Part shown: piece after piece, positions 8,725 through 17,606 of the stretch
How positions within the stretch are numbered: position 1 is the stretch's first letter
Layout: every line of letters begins with the position of its first letter
From: JBCBCP01 sp038530575
Lineage (GTDB): Bacteria; Pseudomonadota; Alphaproteobacteria; Rhodobacterales; Rhodobacteraceae
Direction of reading: 5' to 3'
Assembly (NCBI GenBank): GCA_038530575.1
Contig: JBCBCP010000004.1
Span: 1-64,000, forward strand
DNA length: 64,000 bases
Position numbers and translations under genes: made by a program
The notes under the pieces: generated by a model
Seen by the model: only the letters and a program-made list of their open reading frames with translations
The model's database searches: none
What the model was told of the DNA's origin: nothing

Positions 8725-9168
8725 ATGGCAACATATACCAAGGACCCGGACGCGCTGGCGCGTCTGACCGAAGAAGAATTCTATGTCACGCAGCACAGCG
8801 GGACAGAGCGGCCCGGAACGGGCAAGCTATTGAACAACAAAGAGCCCGGCATTTACGTCGATATCGTCTCGGGCGAACCGCTCTTTGCGTCGTCCGACAA
8901 GTACGAGTCCGGATGCGGATGGCCCAGCTTTACCAAGCCCATAGACAACGTGACCGAACACCGCGACACCTCGCACGGCATGATCCGGACCGAGGTGCGC
9001 AGCAAACACGGCGACAGCCACCTCGGACACGTGTTTCCCGACGGGCCGCGCGACCGGGGCGGGCTGCGCTATTGTATCAACTCGGCCAGCTTGCGCTTTG
9101 TGCACCGGGACGAGATGGAGGCCGAAGGCTACGGCCAGTACATGGATCAAGTGGAGGACGTGGCATGA
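8725..9168 (+). CDS. msrB: Peptide-methionine (R)-S-oxide reductase
   Basis: A 147-residue MsrB that reduces the R epimer of methionine sulfoxide in proteins, using thioredoxin. The catalytic cysteine is in RYC117INSASLRF and the likely recycling cysteine is in SGC64GWPSF. The two CxxC pairs that bind structural zinc in many MsrB enzymes are absent, so this is a zinc-free form. The protein has no signal peptide and is expected in the cytoplasm. Its stop codon overlaps the msrA start (ATGA), so both stereospecific reductases are made together. Position between polysaccharide genes seems incidental. Confidence 0.95.
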   Translation: MATYTKDPDALARLTEEEFYVTQHSGTERPGTGKLLNNKEPGIYVDIVSGEPLFASSDKYESGCGWPSFTKPIDNVTEHRDTSHGMIRTEVRSKHGDSHLGHVFPDGPRDRGGLRYCINSASLRFVHRDEMEAEGYGQYMDQVEDVA

Positions 9169-9671
9169 GCGACGAACGCGCAGTGCTCGCAGGCGGGTGT
9201 TTCTGGGGCATGCAGGACCTGATCCGCAAGCTTCAGGGCGTGAAGGCCACGCGCGTCGGATATACCGGCGGCGACGTGCCCAATGCGACCTATCGCAACC
9301 ACGGCACCCATGCCGAGGGGATCGAGATCATCTTTGACCCCGCGCAGATCACCTTTCGCCAGCTGCTGGAGTTCTTTTTCCAGATCCACGACCCCACCAC
9401 GCTGAACCGGCAGGGCAATGATGTCGGGCTCAGCTACCGCAGCGCGATCTACTACGTGAATGACGCGCAAAAGGCCGTTGCCGATGACACGATCAAGGAC
9501 GTGGAGGCATCAGGCATCTGGCCCGGCAAGGTCGTGACGGAGCTTGAGCCGGTAGGCGATTTCTGGGAAGCCGAGCCGGAACACCAGGATTATCTTGAGC
9601 GGTTCCCGAACGGCTACACCTGCCACTTCCCGCGCCCGAACTGGGTCCTGCCAAAGCGCGCGGCAGAGTAG
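9165..9671 (+). CDS. msrA: Peptide-methionine (S)-S-oxide reductase
   Basis: A 168-residue MsrA that reduces the S epimer of methionine sulfoxide. The active-site motif GGC12FWG is at the N-terminus, with the conserved GYTGG, the HAEGIEI strand and the FFQIHDPTTLNRQGNDVG segment. The ATG at 9165 overlaps the msrB stop by four bases and gives the standard N-terminus; an in-frame extension upstream is only msrB read in another frame. No resolving cysteine cluster is seen at the C-terminus; one late cysteine (GYTCHF) may serve. Cytoplasmic, repair of oxidised proteins. Confidence 0.95.
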   Translation: MSDERAVLAGGCFWGMQDLIRKLQGVKATRVGYTGGDVPNATYRNHGTHAEGIEIIFDPAQITFRQLLEFFFQIHDPTTLNRQGNDVGLSYRSAIYYVNDAQKAVADDTIKDVEASGIWPGKVVTELEPVGDFWEAEPEHQDYLERFPNGYTCHFPRPNWVLPKRAAE

Positions 9672-9728
9672 AGACAAAGCCGCCCGGGCAGGCTAAACCA
9701 TTGCCAGAGCAGCAAAGGAGCCCTGGTC

Positions 9729-10301
9729 ATGGTCCTGCCCGAGGCCCGAGAATTGCACCTAAAAGGTGCTTACGTCCTGACGCCGCGCCGTTATGGCGAT
9801 GATCGCGGGTTTTTCGCGGAAACGTGGAACCGCCGCGCGCTCGCGGAGGTCGGCATCGACGTCGATTTCGTGCAGGACAACCATTCGCTCTCCCGGCAAA
9901 AGGGCACGGTGCGCGGCCTGCACTATCAGGTGCCGCCCCATGGGCAGGCCAAGCTGATCCGCTGCGGGCGGGGCCGCCTGATCGACGTGGTGGTCGACAT
10001 CCGCAAGGGCTCGCCCACCTTCGGCCAGCACGACGCGGTTGAACTGAGCGCCGAGAACGGCGTGCAGGTGTTCATCCCCGAAGGCTTCGCGCACGGCTTT
10101 GTCACGCGCGAGGACGACACCGAGATTTGCTACAAATGCTCCGGCTACTATGCCCCCGGCGCGGACCGGTCCGTGCGCTTTGACGACCCGGCCCTTGGCA
10201 TCGACTGGCCCATCACGCGGGCGGACGCGGTGCTGTCGGACAAAGACGCAGACGCCTTGCCGCTGGCCGAGCACACGCTTTTCACATGGGACGCGACGTG
10301 A
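9729..10301 (+). CDS. rfbC: dTDP-4-dehydrorhamnose 3,5-epimerase
   Basis: A 190-residue cupin enzyme, third activity of dTDP-L-rhamnose synthesis. It inverts C3 and C5 of dTDP-4-keto-6-deoxyglucose. The catalytic histidine is in VRGLH65YQVPP, the tyrosine region is YKCSGYYAPGADR, and the PTFGQHDAVELS and FIPEGFAHGF blocks are typical. AAAGGAG precedes the ATG at a good distance. It is the first of four tightly overlapping genes (rfbC, rfbB, rfbD, rfbA) that together take glucose-1-phosphate to dTDP-L-rhamnose, the donor for rhamnose in the surface polymer. A strong call. Confidence 0.96.
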   Translation: MVLPEARELHLKGAYVLTPRRYGDDRGFFAETWNRRALAEVGIDVDFVQDNHSLSRQKGTVRGLHYQVPPHGQAKLIRCGRGRLIDVVVDIRKGSPTFGQHDAVELSAENGVQVFIPEGFAHGFVTREDDTEICYKCSGYYAPGADRSVRFDDPALGIDWPITRADAVLSDKDADALPLAEHTLFTWDAT

Positions 10302-11338
10302 CGCTTCTGGTCACCGGGGGCCTCGGCTTTATCGGCTCGGCAGTTGTGCGGCAGGCCGTGGCCGCGGGCACGCGCGTCGTGAACGTGGACGCGATGACCT
10401 ATGCCGCCTGCGAGGCAAACGTGGCGGAGGTCGCGAAGAGCCCGCTTTATGCCTTCGAACAGGCGGACATCGCGGACGCCGCGGCCATGGCCCGCATCTT
10501 TGCCGAACACCAGCCAACGGCAGTTCTGCATCTTGCCGCCGAAAGCCATGTGGACCGCTCCATCGACGGCCCCGCCGCCTTTGTCCAGACCAACCTTGTG
10601 GGCACCTTCACCCTGCTGGAAGCTGCCCGCGCCCATTGGGACGCCGCGGGCAAGCCGGACAGTTTCCGCTTCGTGCACGTCTCTACGGATGAGGTTTACG
10701 GCTCCCTCGGGCCCGAGGGGCTCTTTACCGAGGACACAGCCTATGACCCGCGCAGCCCCTATTCCGCGTCCAAGGCCGGCAGCGATCATTTGGCCCGCGC
10801 GTGGGGCGCGACCTACGGCTTGCCAGTCGTGATCACCAATTGCTCGAACAATTATGGCCCCTACCAGTTTCCCGAAAAGCTGATCCCGGTGGTGATCCTG
10901 AACGCACTAGCCGGGCGGCCCATCCCCGTCTACGGCGACGGCGGCAATATCCGCGACTGGCTTTATGTCGAAGATCACGCGGCCGCGCTGTTGCTGGCCC
11001 TCAAGGCGGGCATCCCGGGCAGGTCCTACAATATCGGCGGCAATGCGGAGGCAAAGAACATCGACCTCGTGCACGCGATCTGCGCCGTGCTCGACGATCT
11101 GCGCCCGGATACCGCGCCCCATGCCCGCCTGATCGAATTTGTCACCGACCGGCCCGGCCACGACCGACGCTACGCGATCGACGCCAGCCGCATCGCCTCC
11201 GAACTGGGCTGGACCCCGTCAACGACGCTGCAGGACGGGCTGCGCCAGACGGTCGAATGGTATCTGCAGAACGAAGGCTGGTGGCAGGCCCTGCAGGCCC
11301 GCAGCGGCGTGGGCCAGAGGTTGGGGACCGGCGCGTGA
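10298..11338 (+). CDS. rfbB: dTDP-glucose 4,6-dehydratase
   Basis: About 346 residues, an extended SDR that makes dTDP-4-keto-6-deoxyglucose from dTDP-glucose with a tightly bound NAD. Motifs: TGGLGFIGS near the N-terminus, HLAAESHVDRSI, the STDEVYG catalytic loop, YSASKAG (Tyr and Lys of the active site), and NCSNNYGPYQFPEK. The GTG at 10298 overlaps the rfbC stop in the GTGA pattern and gives the family N-terminus VTLLVTGG; an ATG twelve bases upstream is the alternative. The stop in turn overlaps the GTG of rfbD. Cytoplasmic, second step of rhamnose-donor synthesis. Confidence 0.95.
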   Translation: MTLLVTGGLGFIGSAVVRQAVAAGTRVVNVDAMTYAACEANVAEVAKSPLYAFEQADIADAAAMARIFAEHQPTAVLHLAAESHVDRSIDGPAAFVQTNLVGTFTLLEAARAHWDAAGKPDSFRFVHVSTDEVYGSLGPEGLFTEDTAYDPRSPYSASKAGSDHLARAWGATYGLPVVITNCSNNYGPYQFPEKLIPVVILNALAGRPIPVYGDGGNIRDWLYVEDHAAALLLALKAGIPGRSYNIGGNAEAKNIDLVHAICAVLDDLRPDTAPHARLIEFVTDRPGHDRRYAIDASRIASELGWTPSTTLQDGLRQTVEWYLQNEGWWQALQARSGVGQRLGTGA

Positions 11339-12180
11339 AACTGCTCGTGTTTGGCAAGACGGGGCAGGTCGCGACCGAGCTGCAGCGCCGCGCACCGGAA
11401 GCCGCGTTTCTGGGGCGGGCAGAGGCGGACCTGTCAGACCCCGCCGCCTGCGCTGCTGCCATTCATGCGCGCGCGCCCGATGCGGTCATCAACGCCGCCG
11501 CCTACACCGCCGTAGACCGGGCCGAGGAGGAAGAGGCGCTCGCCCACCGCATCAACGCGGACGCCCCCGGCGCCATGGCCAAAGCCGCGGCAGAGGTCGG
11601 GGCGGCGTTCCTGCACATCTCCACCGATTATGTCTTTGACGGCAGCGGGGATGAAGCGCGGGCCGAAAGCGCGCCCACCGCCCCGCTCAATGCCTATGGC
11701 CGCACCAAGCTGGCAGGCGAGCTGGCAGTGCGCGCCGCCCACCCGAACGCCTTGATCCTGCGCACGTCGTGGGTGGTATCGGCCCACGGTCAGAACTTTA
11801 TCAAGACGATGCTCCGGCTGAGCGAGACGCGGGATACGCTCACCATTGTGGCCGACCAGATCGGCGGGCCGACGCCAGCAGGTGCCATCGCCGAGGCCCT
11901 GATCCGCTGTGCGTCGGCAATGCAGGACGGCGCCCAGGGGGGCACTTATCATTTTGCCGGCGCGCCGCACACGTCCTGGGCCGATTTCGCCCGCGCCATC
12001 TTTGCCGCGGCAGGGCGGGACGTGACCGTCACCGACATCCCAACCACGGGGTACCCCACACCGGCCACGCGCCCCCTGAACTCCCGGCTGGACTGCACCG
12101 CCATCACCCGCGACTTTGGCATCAAAGCGCCAGACTGGCGCGCCGCACTGCCCGGCATTCTCAAGGAGCTGAACATATGA
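11335..12180 (+). CDS. rfbD: dTDP-4-dehydrorhamnose reductase
   Basis: A 281-residue SDR that performs the final reduction to dTDP-L-rhamnose with NAD(P)H. It shows FGKTGQVA at the nucleotide-binding N-terminus, the NAAAYTAVDRAE block, HISTDYVFDG, YGRTKLAGE (catalytic Tyr and Lys), RTSWV and the C-terminal RPLNSRLD. The start is GTG in a GTGA overlap with rfbB; a much longer in-frame extension upstream is only rfbB in another frame. The stop overlaps the rfbA ATG. All motifs are intact. Confidence 0.95.
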   Translation: MKLLVFGKTGQVATELQRRAPEAAFLGRAEADLSDPAACAAAIHARAPDAVINAAAYTAVDRAEEEEALAHRINADAPGAMAKAAAEVGAAFLHISTDYVFDGSGDEARAESAPTAPLNAYGRTKLAGELAVRAAHPNALILRTSWVVSAHGQNFIKTMLRLSETRDTLTIVADQIGGPTPAGAIAEALIRCASAMQDGAQGGTYHFAGAPHTSWADFARAIFAAAGRDVTVTDIPTTGYPTPATRPLNSRLDCTAITRDFGIKAPDWRAALPGILKELNI

Positions 12181-13049
12181 AACGCAAGGGCATCATCCTC
12201 GCCGGCGGCTCCGGCACACGGCTACACCCGATCACGCTCAGCGTGTCCAAGCAGCTTCTGCCGCTCTATGACAAACCAATGATCTACTACCCCCTGTCAG
12301 TGCTGATGCTGGCCGGGATTACCGAGATCGCGATCATCACCACCCCGCAGGACCAAGACCAGTTTCGCCGCCTTCTGGGGGATGGCAGCCAGTGGGGCCT
12401 GTCGCTGCGCTATATCGAGCAGCCCTCGCCCGACGGGCTGGCCCAGGCCTATCTGCTGGCCAAAGATTTCCTCGCCGGTGCACCCTCTGCCATGGTGCTG
12501 GGCGACAACATCTTTTTCGGCACCGGCCTGCAGGACGCTTTACAAGCTGCGAACGCCGCGCCGCACAGCACCGTCTTCGGCTACCAGGTGTCGGACCCGC
12601 GCCGCTACGGCGTGCTGGGCTTTGACGCGGACGGCACCGTGACCTCGATCATCGAAAAGCCCGAAAACCCGGCCTCCAAATACGCGGTGACCGGGCTTTA
12701 TTTCCTCGATGCATCAGCGCCGGAACGGGCACGGGGCATCGAGAAATCCGCGCGCGGAGAGCTTGAAATCACCTCGCTTCTGGAAACCTACCTGCACGAT
12801 GGCACGCTGAGCGTTGAGCGGCTGGGGCGCGGCTATACCTGGCTCGACACCGGCACCCACGGCAGCCTTCTTGATGCGGGGAACTTCGTGCGCACAATCT
12901 CGCAGCGGCAAGGCCAGCAGATCGGCTGCCCCGAGGAAGTCGCGTTCGAAATGGGCCTGATCACCGCCGCGCAGCTGACCGACTTGGCGCGCGAGTTCGC
13001 AAAAACCGACTACGGCCAGTACCTTCTGTCGCTTGCTGCGGAAGGCTAG
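12177..13049 (+). CDS. rfbA: Glucose-1-phosphate thymidylyltransferase
   Basis: A 290-residue nucleotidyltransferase that makes dTDP-glucose from dTTP and glucose-1-phosphate, the first step of the rhamnose-donor pathway. The N-terminal LAGGSGTRLHPIT loop binds the nucleotide; SKQLLPLYDKPMIYYPLS, LGDNIFFG, GYQVSDPRRYG, IIEKPENP and TWLDTGTH are family landmarks. The start ATG overlaps the rfbD stop by four bases. The stop TAG shares the palindrome CTAG with the stop of the convergent gene, so the two coding regions overlap by four bases and no terminator separates them. Confidence 0.96.
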   Translation: MKRKGIILAGGSGTRLHPITLSVSKQLLPLYDKPMIYYPLSVLMLAGITEIAIITTPQDQDQFRRLLGDGSQWGLSLRYIEQPSPDGLAQAYLLAKDFLAGAPSAMVLGDNIFFGTGLQDALQAANAAPHSTVFGYQVSDPRRYGVLGFDADGTVTSIIEKPENPASKYAVTGLYFLDASAPERARGIEKSARGELEITSLLETYLHDGTLSVERLGRGYTWLDTGTHGSLLDAGNFVRTISQRQGQQIGCPEEVAFEMGLITAAQLTDLAREFAKTDYGQYLLSLAAEG

Positions 13050-15034
13050 CTTGCGATCCGGGGTCGCCCCGTCGCCTCAACGGTTATCGACGCCTCGATA
13101 AAGACCGCGCGCGCCTCAACCTGCGCCTCGCGCACATCGCGCTGCGCGTGAACTGTGACATCTTCCGCGCCGGCGGCCAATGCGGCAGCGCGCGCCTCTG
13201 CGCTCAGCTCGGCCTCGAGCGCCGCCATCGCCGCGTCCGCGTCCGGGTAATCATCAGGCCCGGCGGCCAGATGCGCCCGCACCTTGCCTTCGCCCTGCCC
13301 CGTGACCGTGCCCGCCCGGCGCACCGTCACCTGCCCCACCACGGCGCCCACGGCATTTGCCACACCCGCATGCTCCGGCAGGATCATCTCGCTTCCCATC
13401 AGATCGCCCACTGCCGGATAGTAGGTCGGCGCAGAGGCCCCCAGCCCCACGACCGGCACGGCGAGCCCCGTATCCAGCCGCACCAGCCCACGATGCCCGC
13501 GCAGTCCCGCCTGCATCAGCGCGTGGCGGGCCAGCTCGGCCGGATCGCCCGCAATGCCGCCATCCTCGGCAAAGGCCGCCTCCAGCAGGGCAAGCCCCGT
13601 CTGCTGCGTCAGCTGATCCACGATCATGCGTGCCAAAGCCTCCGGCCCCTCGGCCAGGGGCACGCCCGCCCCCGTCCGTCGGCGCGCCATCAACGTCAGG
13701 GCCATGCTGGCCGCCTGCGCATCCCACACATCAAGCCAGCCCAGCACATGCGCCGCATCCGACGGCGTGACCGCGGCGACCTGCACCAGCCCCCGTTCGA
13801 CCAGACGGCGCAGGGCCGCGTGATCCATCCGGCTGCGCAGCACATCACCCAGCGGGTGCACGGCGCTGCCAATCCGCTCCAGCAGGGCCGCATCGCGATC
13901 CGCCAGCCCGTCTGTGTTCTGCCCTGGCACCGCACGCACGAACCGCGCATCATGGTCGGATGGCACGGTGCTGCGCGTATGCCGGTCCAGCGTCTGCAGC
14001 ACGACATCCGGCGCCTCTGCCGCGATCAGCGACACCGGCAGCGTCCGGCGCGGCCCCAACGTGACACCGCCCGCCAGCCCGTCGGCCCGGTGCACCTCAC
14101 TGTCGCCGCCGAGCCCCGTGGTGCGCATCGCCACCGCCTCAACCATCGTGCGAAACGGGCCAACCCGCGCACCGTCCGGGTCAATCGCGGGCCGCCCCGC
14201 GCGCAGCATGGCAACATCTGTCGTCGTCCCGCCAATGTCGCTGACCAGCGCGTTCTCCGCCCCCGTCAGCCACCGCGCCCCGACAAGTGAGGCCGCCGGC
14301 CCGCTCAGGATCGTCTCGATCGGCCGCGCGCGCGCCTGTTCGGCAGACATCAACGCACCATCGCCCCGAACGACCATCATCGGCGCCGTCACGCCAATCT
14401 CGCGCAGCACGTCCTCGGCCCGCCCGATCAGCCGGGCGATCATCCCCACCAGCCGCGCGTTCAACAGCGCCGTCAGCGCCCGCTTCGGCCCGCCCAGCTT
14501 GGCCGACAGCTGATGGCTCGCCGACACCGGCTTGCCCGTGACCTCTGTGATGATCTGGGCAACGCGCAGCTCGTGGGCCGGGTTCCGTGTGGCAAACTGC
14601 GCCGCCACCGCAAAAGCACCCACCTGCGCCTCGGCGAGAAAAACCCGCAGCGCGCCTTCATCCAGCGGCGCGGCCTCGGCGCCCGAATGCTGATGCCCAC
14701 CGGTAAGCGTGCAAAACGGATCGCCCCGCAGCGCATCCGTCAAGCCATGCCGCTCCATATCCGCGGCGCCAAAGCCGATCAGCACAAGCCCGATCCGACC
14801 GCCCTGCCCCTCGACCAGCGCATTTGTAGCAAGCGTTGTCGACAGCGACGCCATCCGCACATCCGACGCCGCCCGCCCGGCCTGTGCCATCACCGCACGC
14901 ACGGCGCCCCCCACACCAATGGCAAGGTCGGCCCGCGTCGTCAGCGACTTGGCCGATGCAATCACCACATCGCCGTCGATCAGCACCGCGTCGGTATAGG
15001 TCCCACCCGTGTCCACGCCCAAAAGCAGCGCCAT
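13046..15034 (-). CDS. Hydantoinase/oxoprolinase subunit A-type protein
   Basis: A 662-residue member of the HyuA/oxoprolinase family of ATP-dependent ring-opening amidohydrolases (N-methylhydantoinase A, 5-oxoprolinase, acetophenone carboxylase). Two phosphate-binding loops of the ASKHA fold are visible: GVDTGGTYTDAV at the start and SDIGGTTTDVAML in the middle. The family N-terminus fixes the start at 15034; the longer frame to 15145 adds only upstream queG-side sequence. Known systems need a HyuB-type partner, either as a neighbouring gene or as a fusion, and none is seen here. The substrate is therefore unknown. It follows queG on the same strand after 32 bases and may be co-transcribed with it. 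Confidence 0.82.
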   Translation of the reverse strand: MALLLGVDTGGTYTDAVLIDGDVVIASAKSLTTRADLAIGVGGAVRAVMAQAGRAASDVRMASLSTTLATNALVEGQGGRIGLVLIGFGAADMERHGLTDALRGDPFCTLTGGHQHSGAEAAPLDEGALRVFLAEAQVGAFAVAAQFATRNPAHELRVAQIITEVTGKPVSASHQLSAKLGGPKRALTALLNARLVGMIARLIGRAEDVLREIGVTAPMMVVRGDGALMSAEQARARPIETILSGPAASLVGARWLTGAENALVSDIGGTTTDVAMLRAGRPAIDPDGARVGPFRTMVEAVAMRTTGLGGDSEVHRADGLAGGVTLGPRRTLPVSLIAAEAPDVVLQTLDRHTRSTVPSDHDARFVRAVPGQNTDGLADRDAALLERIGSAVHPLGDVLRSRMDHAALRRLVERGLVQVAAVTPSDAAHVLGWLDVWDAQAASMALTLMARRRTGAGVPLAEGPEALARMIVDQLTQQTGLALLEAAFAEDGGIAGDPAELARHALMQAGLRGHRGLVRLDTGLAVPVVGLGASAPTYYPAVGDLMGSEMILPEHAGVANAVGAVVGQVTVRRAGTVTGQGEGKVRAHLAAGPDDYPDADAAMAALEAELSAEARAAALAAGAEDVTVHAQRDVREAQVEARAVFIEASITVEATGRPRIAS

Positions 15035-15066
15035 GTCGTTCTCCGTGTTTTTGGGGGTGTCCCAGC

Positions 15067-16095
15067 CTAAGCGCGACCCGTCTTGTCCAATCGCGTCACC
15101 GCCCAGCGCGCCGCGTCGGCAACGGCCCCGTCCGGATCCTCGCACAAAGGCAAAACCGCCGCGCGCAGGGCGGGCATACCAGAATTCCCGATGGCATAGG
15201 CCACATTGCGCACAAACCGGTCCCGCCCGATCCGCTTGATGGGCGAGCCCGAAAACCGCGCCCGAAACCCCGCATCATCCAGCGCGGCAAGCTCTGCCAG
15301 AGGCGGCGCACCCACTCCACCGTGATAGCGCAGATCAGAAGCGCGAACGGCAAACTTGTTCCACGGGCACACCGCCAGACAATCGTCACAGCCATAAATC
15401 CGGTTGCCAAGACCGGGGCGCAAATCCGCGTCCACCGGCCCCTTGTGCTCGATTGTCAGGTAGGAAATGCACCGCCGCGCATCCAGCTGGTAGGGCGCGG
15501 GAAAGGCATCGGTCGGACACACATCGAGGCACGACCGGCACGACCCGCAATGATCCACCTCCGCCGCGTCGGGCTCCAGCGCAACGGAGGTAAACAGCGC
15601 CCCCAGGAAACACCAGTTCCCCCAGTCCCGGCTCACTAGGTTGGTGTGCTTGCCCTGCCAGCCCAGCCCCGCCGCCTGCCCCAACGCCTTCTCCGGCACC
15701 GGCGCCGTATCCACGAACACCTTGATCTCGCCCCCAGCCCGATCAATCCACCACCGCCCCAGCCGCTTCAGCCGCTTTTTGACAATGTCATGGTAGTCGC
15801 GCCCCTGCGCATAAACGCTTACTGCGCCCAGATCACCCCGCGCTAAAACCTCGAGCGGATCATGCTCCGGCGCATAGCTCTCGGCCAGCATGACGACCGA
15901 CCGCGCGCCTGGCCACAAAACCGCCGGATCACCCCGCCATGCCATCCGTTCCGCCATCCAGCCCATCTGCCCATGCCGCCCCGCCGCGACAAAGGCCTGC
16001 AGCCGCTCCGCCACCTCGGGCACAGCATCGGGCGCGCACACCCGTGCCGCAACAAACCCTTCCTCAAGGGCCCGCGCCACCAACGCCTCTTTCAA
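15067..16095 (-). CDS. queG: Epoxyqueuosine reductase
   Basis: About 342 residues. This cobalamin-dependent iron-sulfur enzyme reduces epoxyqueuosine to queuosine in tRNA wobble positions. The two ferredoxin-type clusters are CGSCRSCLDVCPTDAF and CDDCLAVCPWNKFA, with the intervening RRCISYLTIEHKG. A C-terminal HEAT-like region (KRIGRDRFVRNVAYAIGNSG) binds tRNA in known structures. The start is uncertain. TTG at 16095 has AGGGG just upstream and matches the family N-terminus (LKEALVARALEEGF); a TTG at 16122 would begin inside a palindromic repeat. Confidence 0.92.
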   Translation of the reverse strand: MKEALVARALEEGFVAARVCAPDAVPEVAERLQAFVAAGRHGQMGWMAERMAWRGDPAVLWPGARSVVMLAESYAPEHDPLEVLARGDLGAVSVYAQGRDYHDIVKKRLKRLGRWWIDRAGGEIKVFVDTAPVPEKALGQAAGLGWQGKHTNLVSRDWGNWCFLGALFTSVALEPDAAEVDHCGSCRSCLDVCPTDAFPAPYQLDARRCISYLTIEHKGPVDADLRPGLGNRIYGCDDCLAVCPWNKFAVRASDLRYHGGVGAPPLAELAALDDAGFRARFSGSPIKRIGRDRFVRNVAYAIGNSGMPALRAAVLPLCEDPDGAVADAARWAVTRLDKTGRA

Positions 16096-16120
16096 GACGC
16101 CCCTGTCTTCTTTGGGTTTC

Positions 16121-16151
16121 AAATATCCCGGGGTCTGGGGCAGAGCCCCAG
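16121..16151 (-). repeat. GC-rich palindrome with trailing ATATTTG motif upstream of queG
   Basis: On the minus strand the perfect 7-bp hairpin CTGGGGC-TCT-GCCCCAG (16151 down to 16135) is followed by ACCCCGGGATATTTG. I recall similar GGGGCTCTGCCCC..GGATATTT elements as recurring between genes in Rhodobacterales genomes; this is from memory and was not searched. It ends the GST gene and forms the leader of queG. Confidence 0.5.
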
Positions 16152-16164
16152 TCCACGCTTACAA

Positions 16165-16830
16165 CTAGAAATCAAGGTCATTGTAATGCCGCGGCGGCCG
16201 GAACCCCGGCACCACATCTGCGAGGATTCCACGAAACGCGGGGCGGCTCTTGATCTTGGCATACCAGTCCTTGACCACCTCGCTGCGGTTCCAATCCACG
16301 TCCGAGATATAGTCCAACGCCGACAAATGCGCCGCCGCCGCAAAATCGGCCAGCGTCATCACATCGCCCGCGAGCCACCGGCGGTGATCCAGCAGCCACG
16401 TCATGTAGTCTAGGTGATACTTGATTGCCTTCGCGCCCGCCTTGACATTCGTGCTGTCCGGATATCCTTGCCCGGTCAGCTTGCGGTTTACCCGCTCGTA
16501 CAAAAGCTTTGACGTCACCTCGTTGTGGAACTTGTCGTCAAACCAGCCCACCAGCCGCCGCACCTCGTGCTTCTGGCCCGGGTCCTTGGGCATCAACGAC
16601 GGCTCGGGCCGCGTCTCTTCCAGATACTCGCAGATCGCCGCGCTTTCGGTCAGCGTCAGATCGTCAATGCGCAGGATCGGCACCTTGCCCGCCGGATTGC
16701 GGCGCAGGAAATCCGGCTGCGCCTCCCAATAGCGTTCTTCGACCAGTTCCACCTCGATCCGCTTTTCGGCAAGGCTCAGACGGACCTTGCGGCAGAACGG
16801 GGAAAGGGGGACGTGATAAAGGCGGGCCAT
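16165..16830 (-). CDS. Glutathione S-transferase family protein
   Basis: A 221-residue protein with a thioredoxin-like N-terminal domain (residues 1-78: LYHVPLSPFCRKVRLSLAEK, NPAGKVPIL with the conserved cis-proline, and TESAAICEYLEE that binds the glutathione glutamyl group) and an all-helical C-terminal domain containing WLAGDVMTLADFAAAAHL. The SPFC motif offers a catalytic serine or cysteine. GST proteins conjugate or reduce electrophiles or act as stress proteins; the substrate cannot be inferred. It lies directly upstream of queG on the same strand, separated by the palindromic repeat. Confidence 0.88.
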   Translation of the reverse strand: MARLYHVPLSPFCRKVRLSLAEKRIEVELVEERYWEAQPDFLRRNPAGKVPILRIDDLTLTESAAICEYLEETRPEPSLMPKDPGQKHEVRRLVGWFDDKFHNEVTSKLLYERVNRKLTGQGYPDSTNVKAGAKAIKYHLDYMTWLLDHRRWLAGDVMTLADFAAAAHLSALDYISDVDWNRSEVVKDWYAKIKSRPAFRGILADVVPGFRPPRHYNDLDF

Positions 16831-16882
16831 GTACGCTCAGTCTAAATTCGTTTCCCCGTCATGCACCAAAGGCGGGTGCGGC

Positions 16883-17599
16883 TCAATCCTCGAAACAGGC
16901 CGCGCGGCCGTCAGCGCGGATCGTTTCGGCCCCATCGGCAATGGCACGCGCACGCCGCTCCACCGAGGCTGAAGGGCGCGCCGCCGACCGGCCCTTGGGA
17001 TTGGGCAGCACCGCAGCCAGCCGTGCTGCCTCGCGCGCGCTCAAGGCCTCGGGCCCCTTGCCAAAGGCTGCGCGAGACGCCGCCTCGACGCCAAAGACGC
17101 CTTCTTCTAGCTCGGCCACGTTCAGATAGACCTCAATGATCCGCCTTTTGCTCCAGATTGCCTCAAGCAGCGGCGTCATCAGCGCCTCAAGCCCTTTGCG
17201 GAACCACGACCGCCCATGCCAAAGGAACACATTCTTGACGACCTGCTGGCTGATTGTCGATGCGCCGCGCCCGGACCCTTCGGCGATCGCGGCGCGGATC
17301 TGGGGCAGGTCAAACCCCCAATGAAGGCAAAAATTGGCATCTTCCGCCGCAACCGCACTGCGCGCCATAACGGGAGCGATTTCTTCCAGCGGCACCCATT
17401 GATGGTCAACCCCGCCCAGCCGCTGGCGTTCTGCCCACATGTAAGGTGTCAGCGGCGGATTGATCACCGCACCGAGCGTTATCAGCGCTGTCGCGATCAG
17501 GAACGCGATACAGACGACCCGCAGGCTCCAACGCAGCAGCCAGCGGACCGGGCGAAACCGGCGGGGAGCCTTTGTTTTCGTTCGCGCTTTGCGGGCCAT
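16883..17599 (-). CDS. mtgA: Monofunctional peptidoglycan glycosyltransferase
   Basis: A 238-residue GT51 enzyme that polymerises lipid II into glycan strands. A basic N-terminus and one transmembrane helix (about residues 26-46) anchor it in the inner membrane. The catalytic glutamate is in SAVAAE86DANFCLHWGFD; the later motifs GASTISQQVVKNVFLW, RKGLEALMT and KRRIIEVYLNVAELEEGVFG are all present. There is no transpeptidase domain. The start at 17599 is set by the family N-terminus and by the end of the upstream gene at 17607; a longer frame would run through that gene. Eight bases separate it from the SGNH hydrolase gene. Confidence 0.93.
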   Translation of the reverse strand: MARKARTKTKAPRRFRPVRWLLRWSLRVVCIAFLIATALITLGAVINPPLTPYMWAERQRLGGVDHQWVPLEEIAPVMARSAVAAEDANFCLHWGFDLPQIRAAIAEGSGRGASTISQQVVKNVFLWHGRSWFRKGLEALMTPLLEAIWSKRRIIEVYLNVAELEEGVFGVEAASRAAFGKGPEALSAREAARLAAVLPNPKGRSAARPSASVERRARAIADGAETIRADGRAACFED

Positions 17600-17606
17600 A
17601 GGGAGG

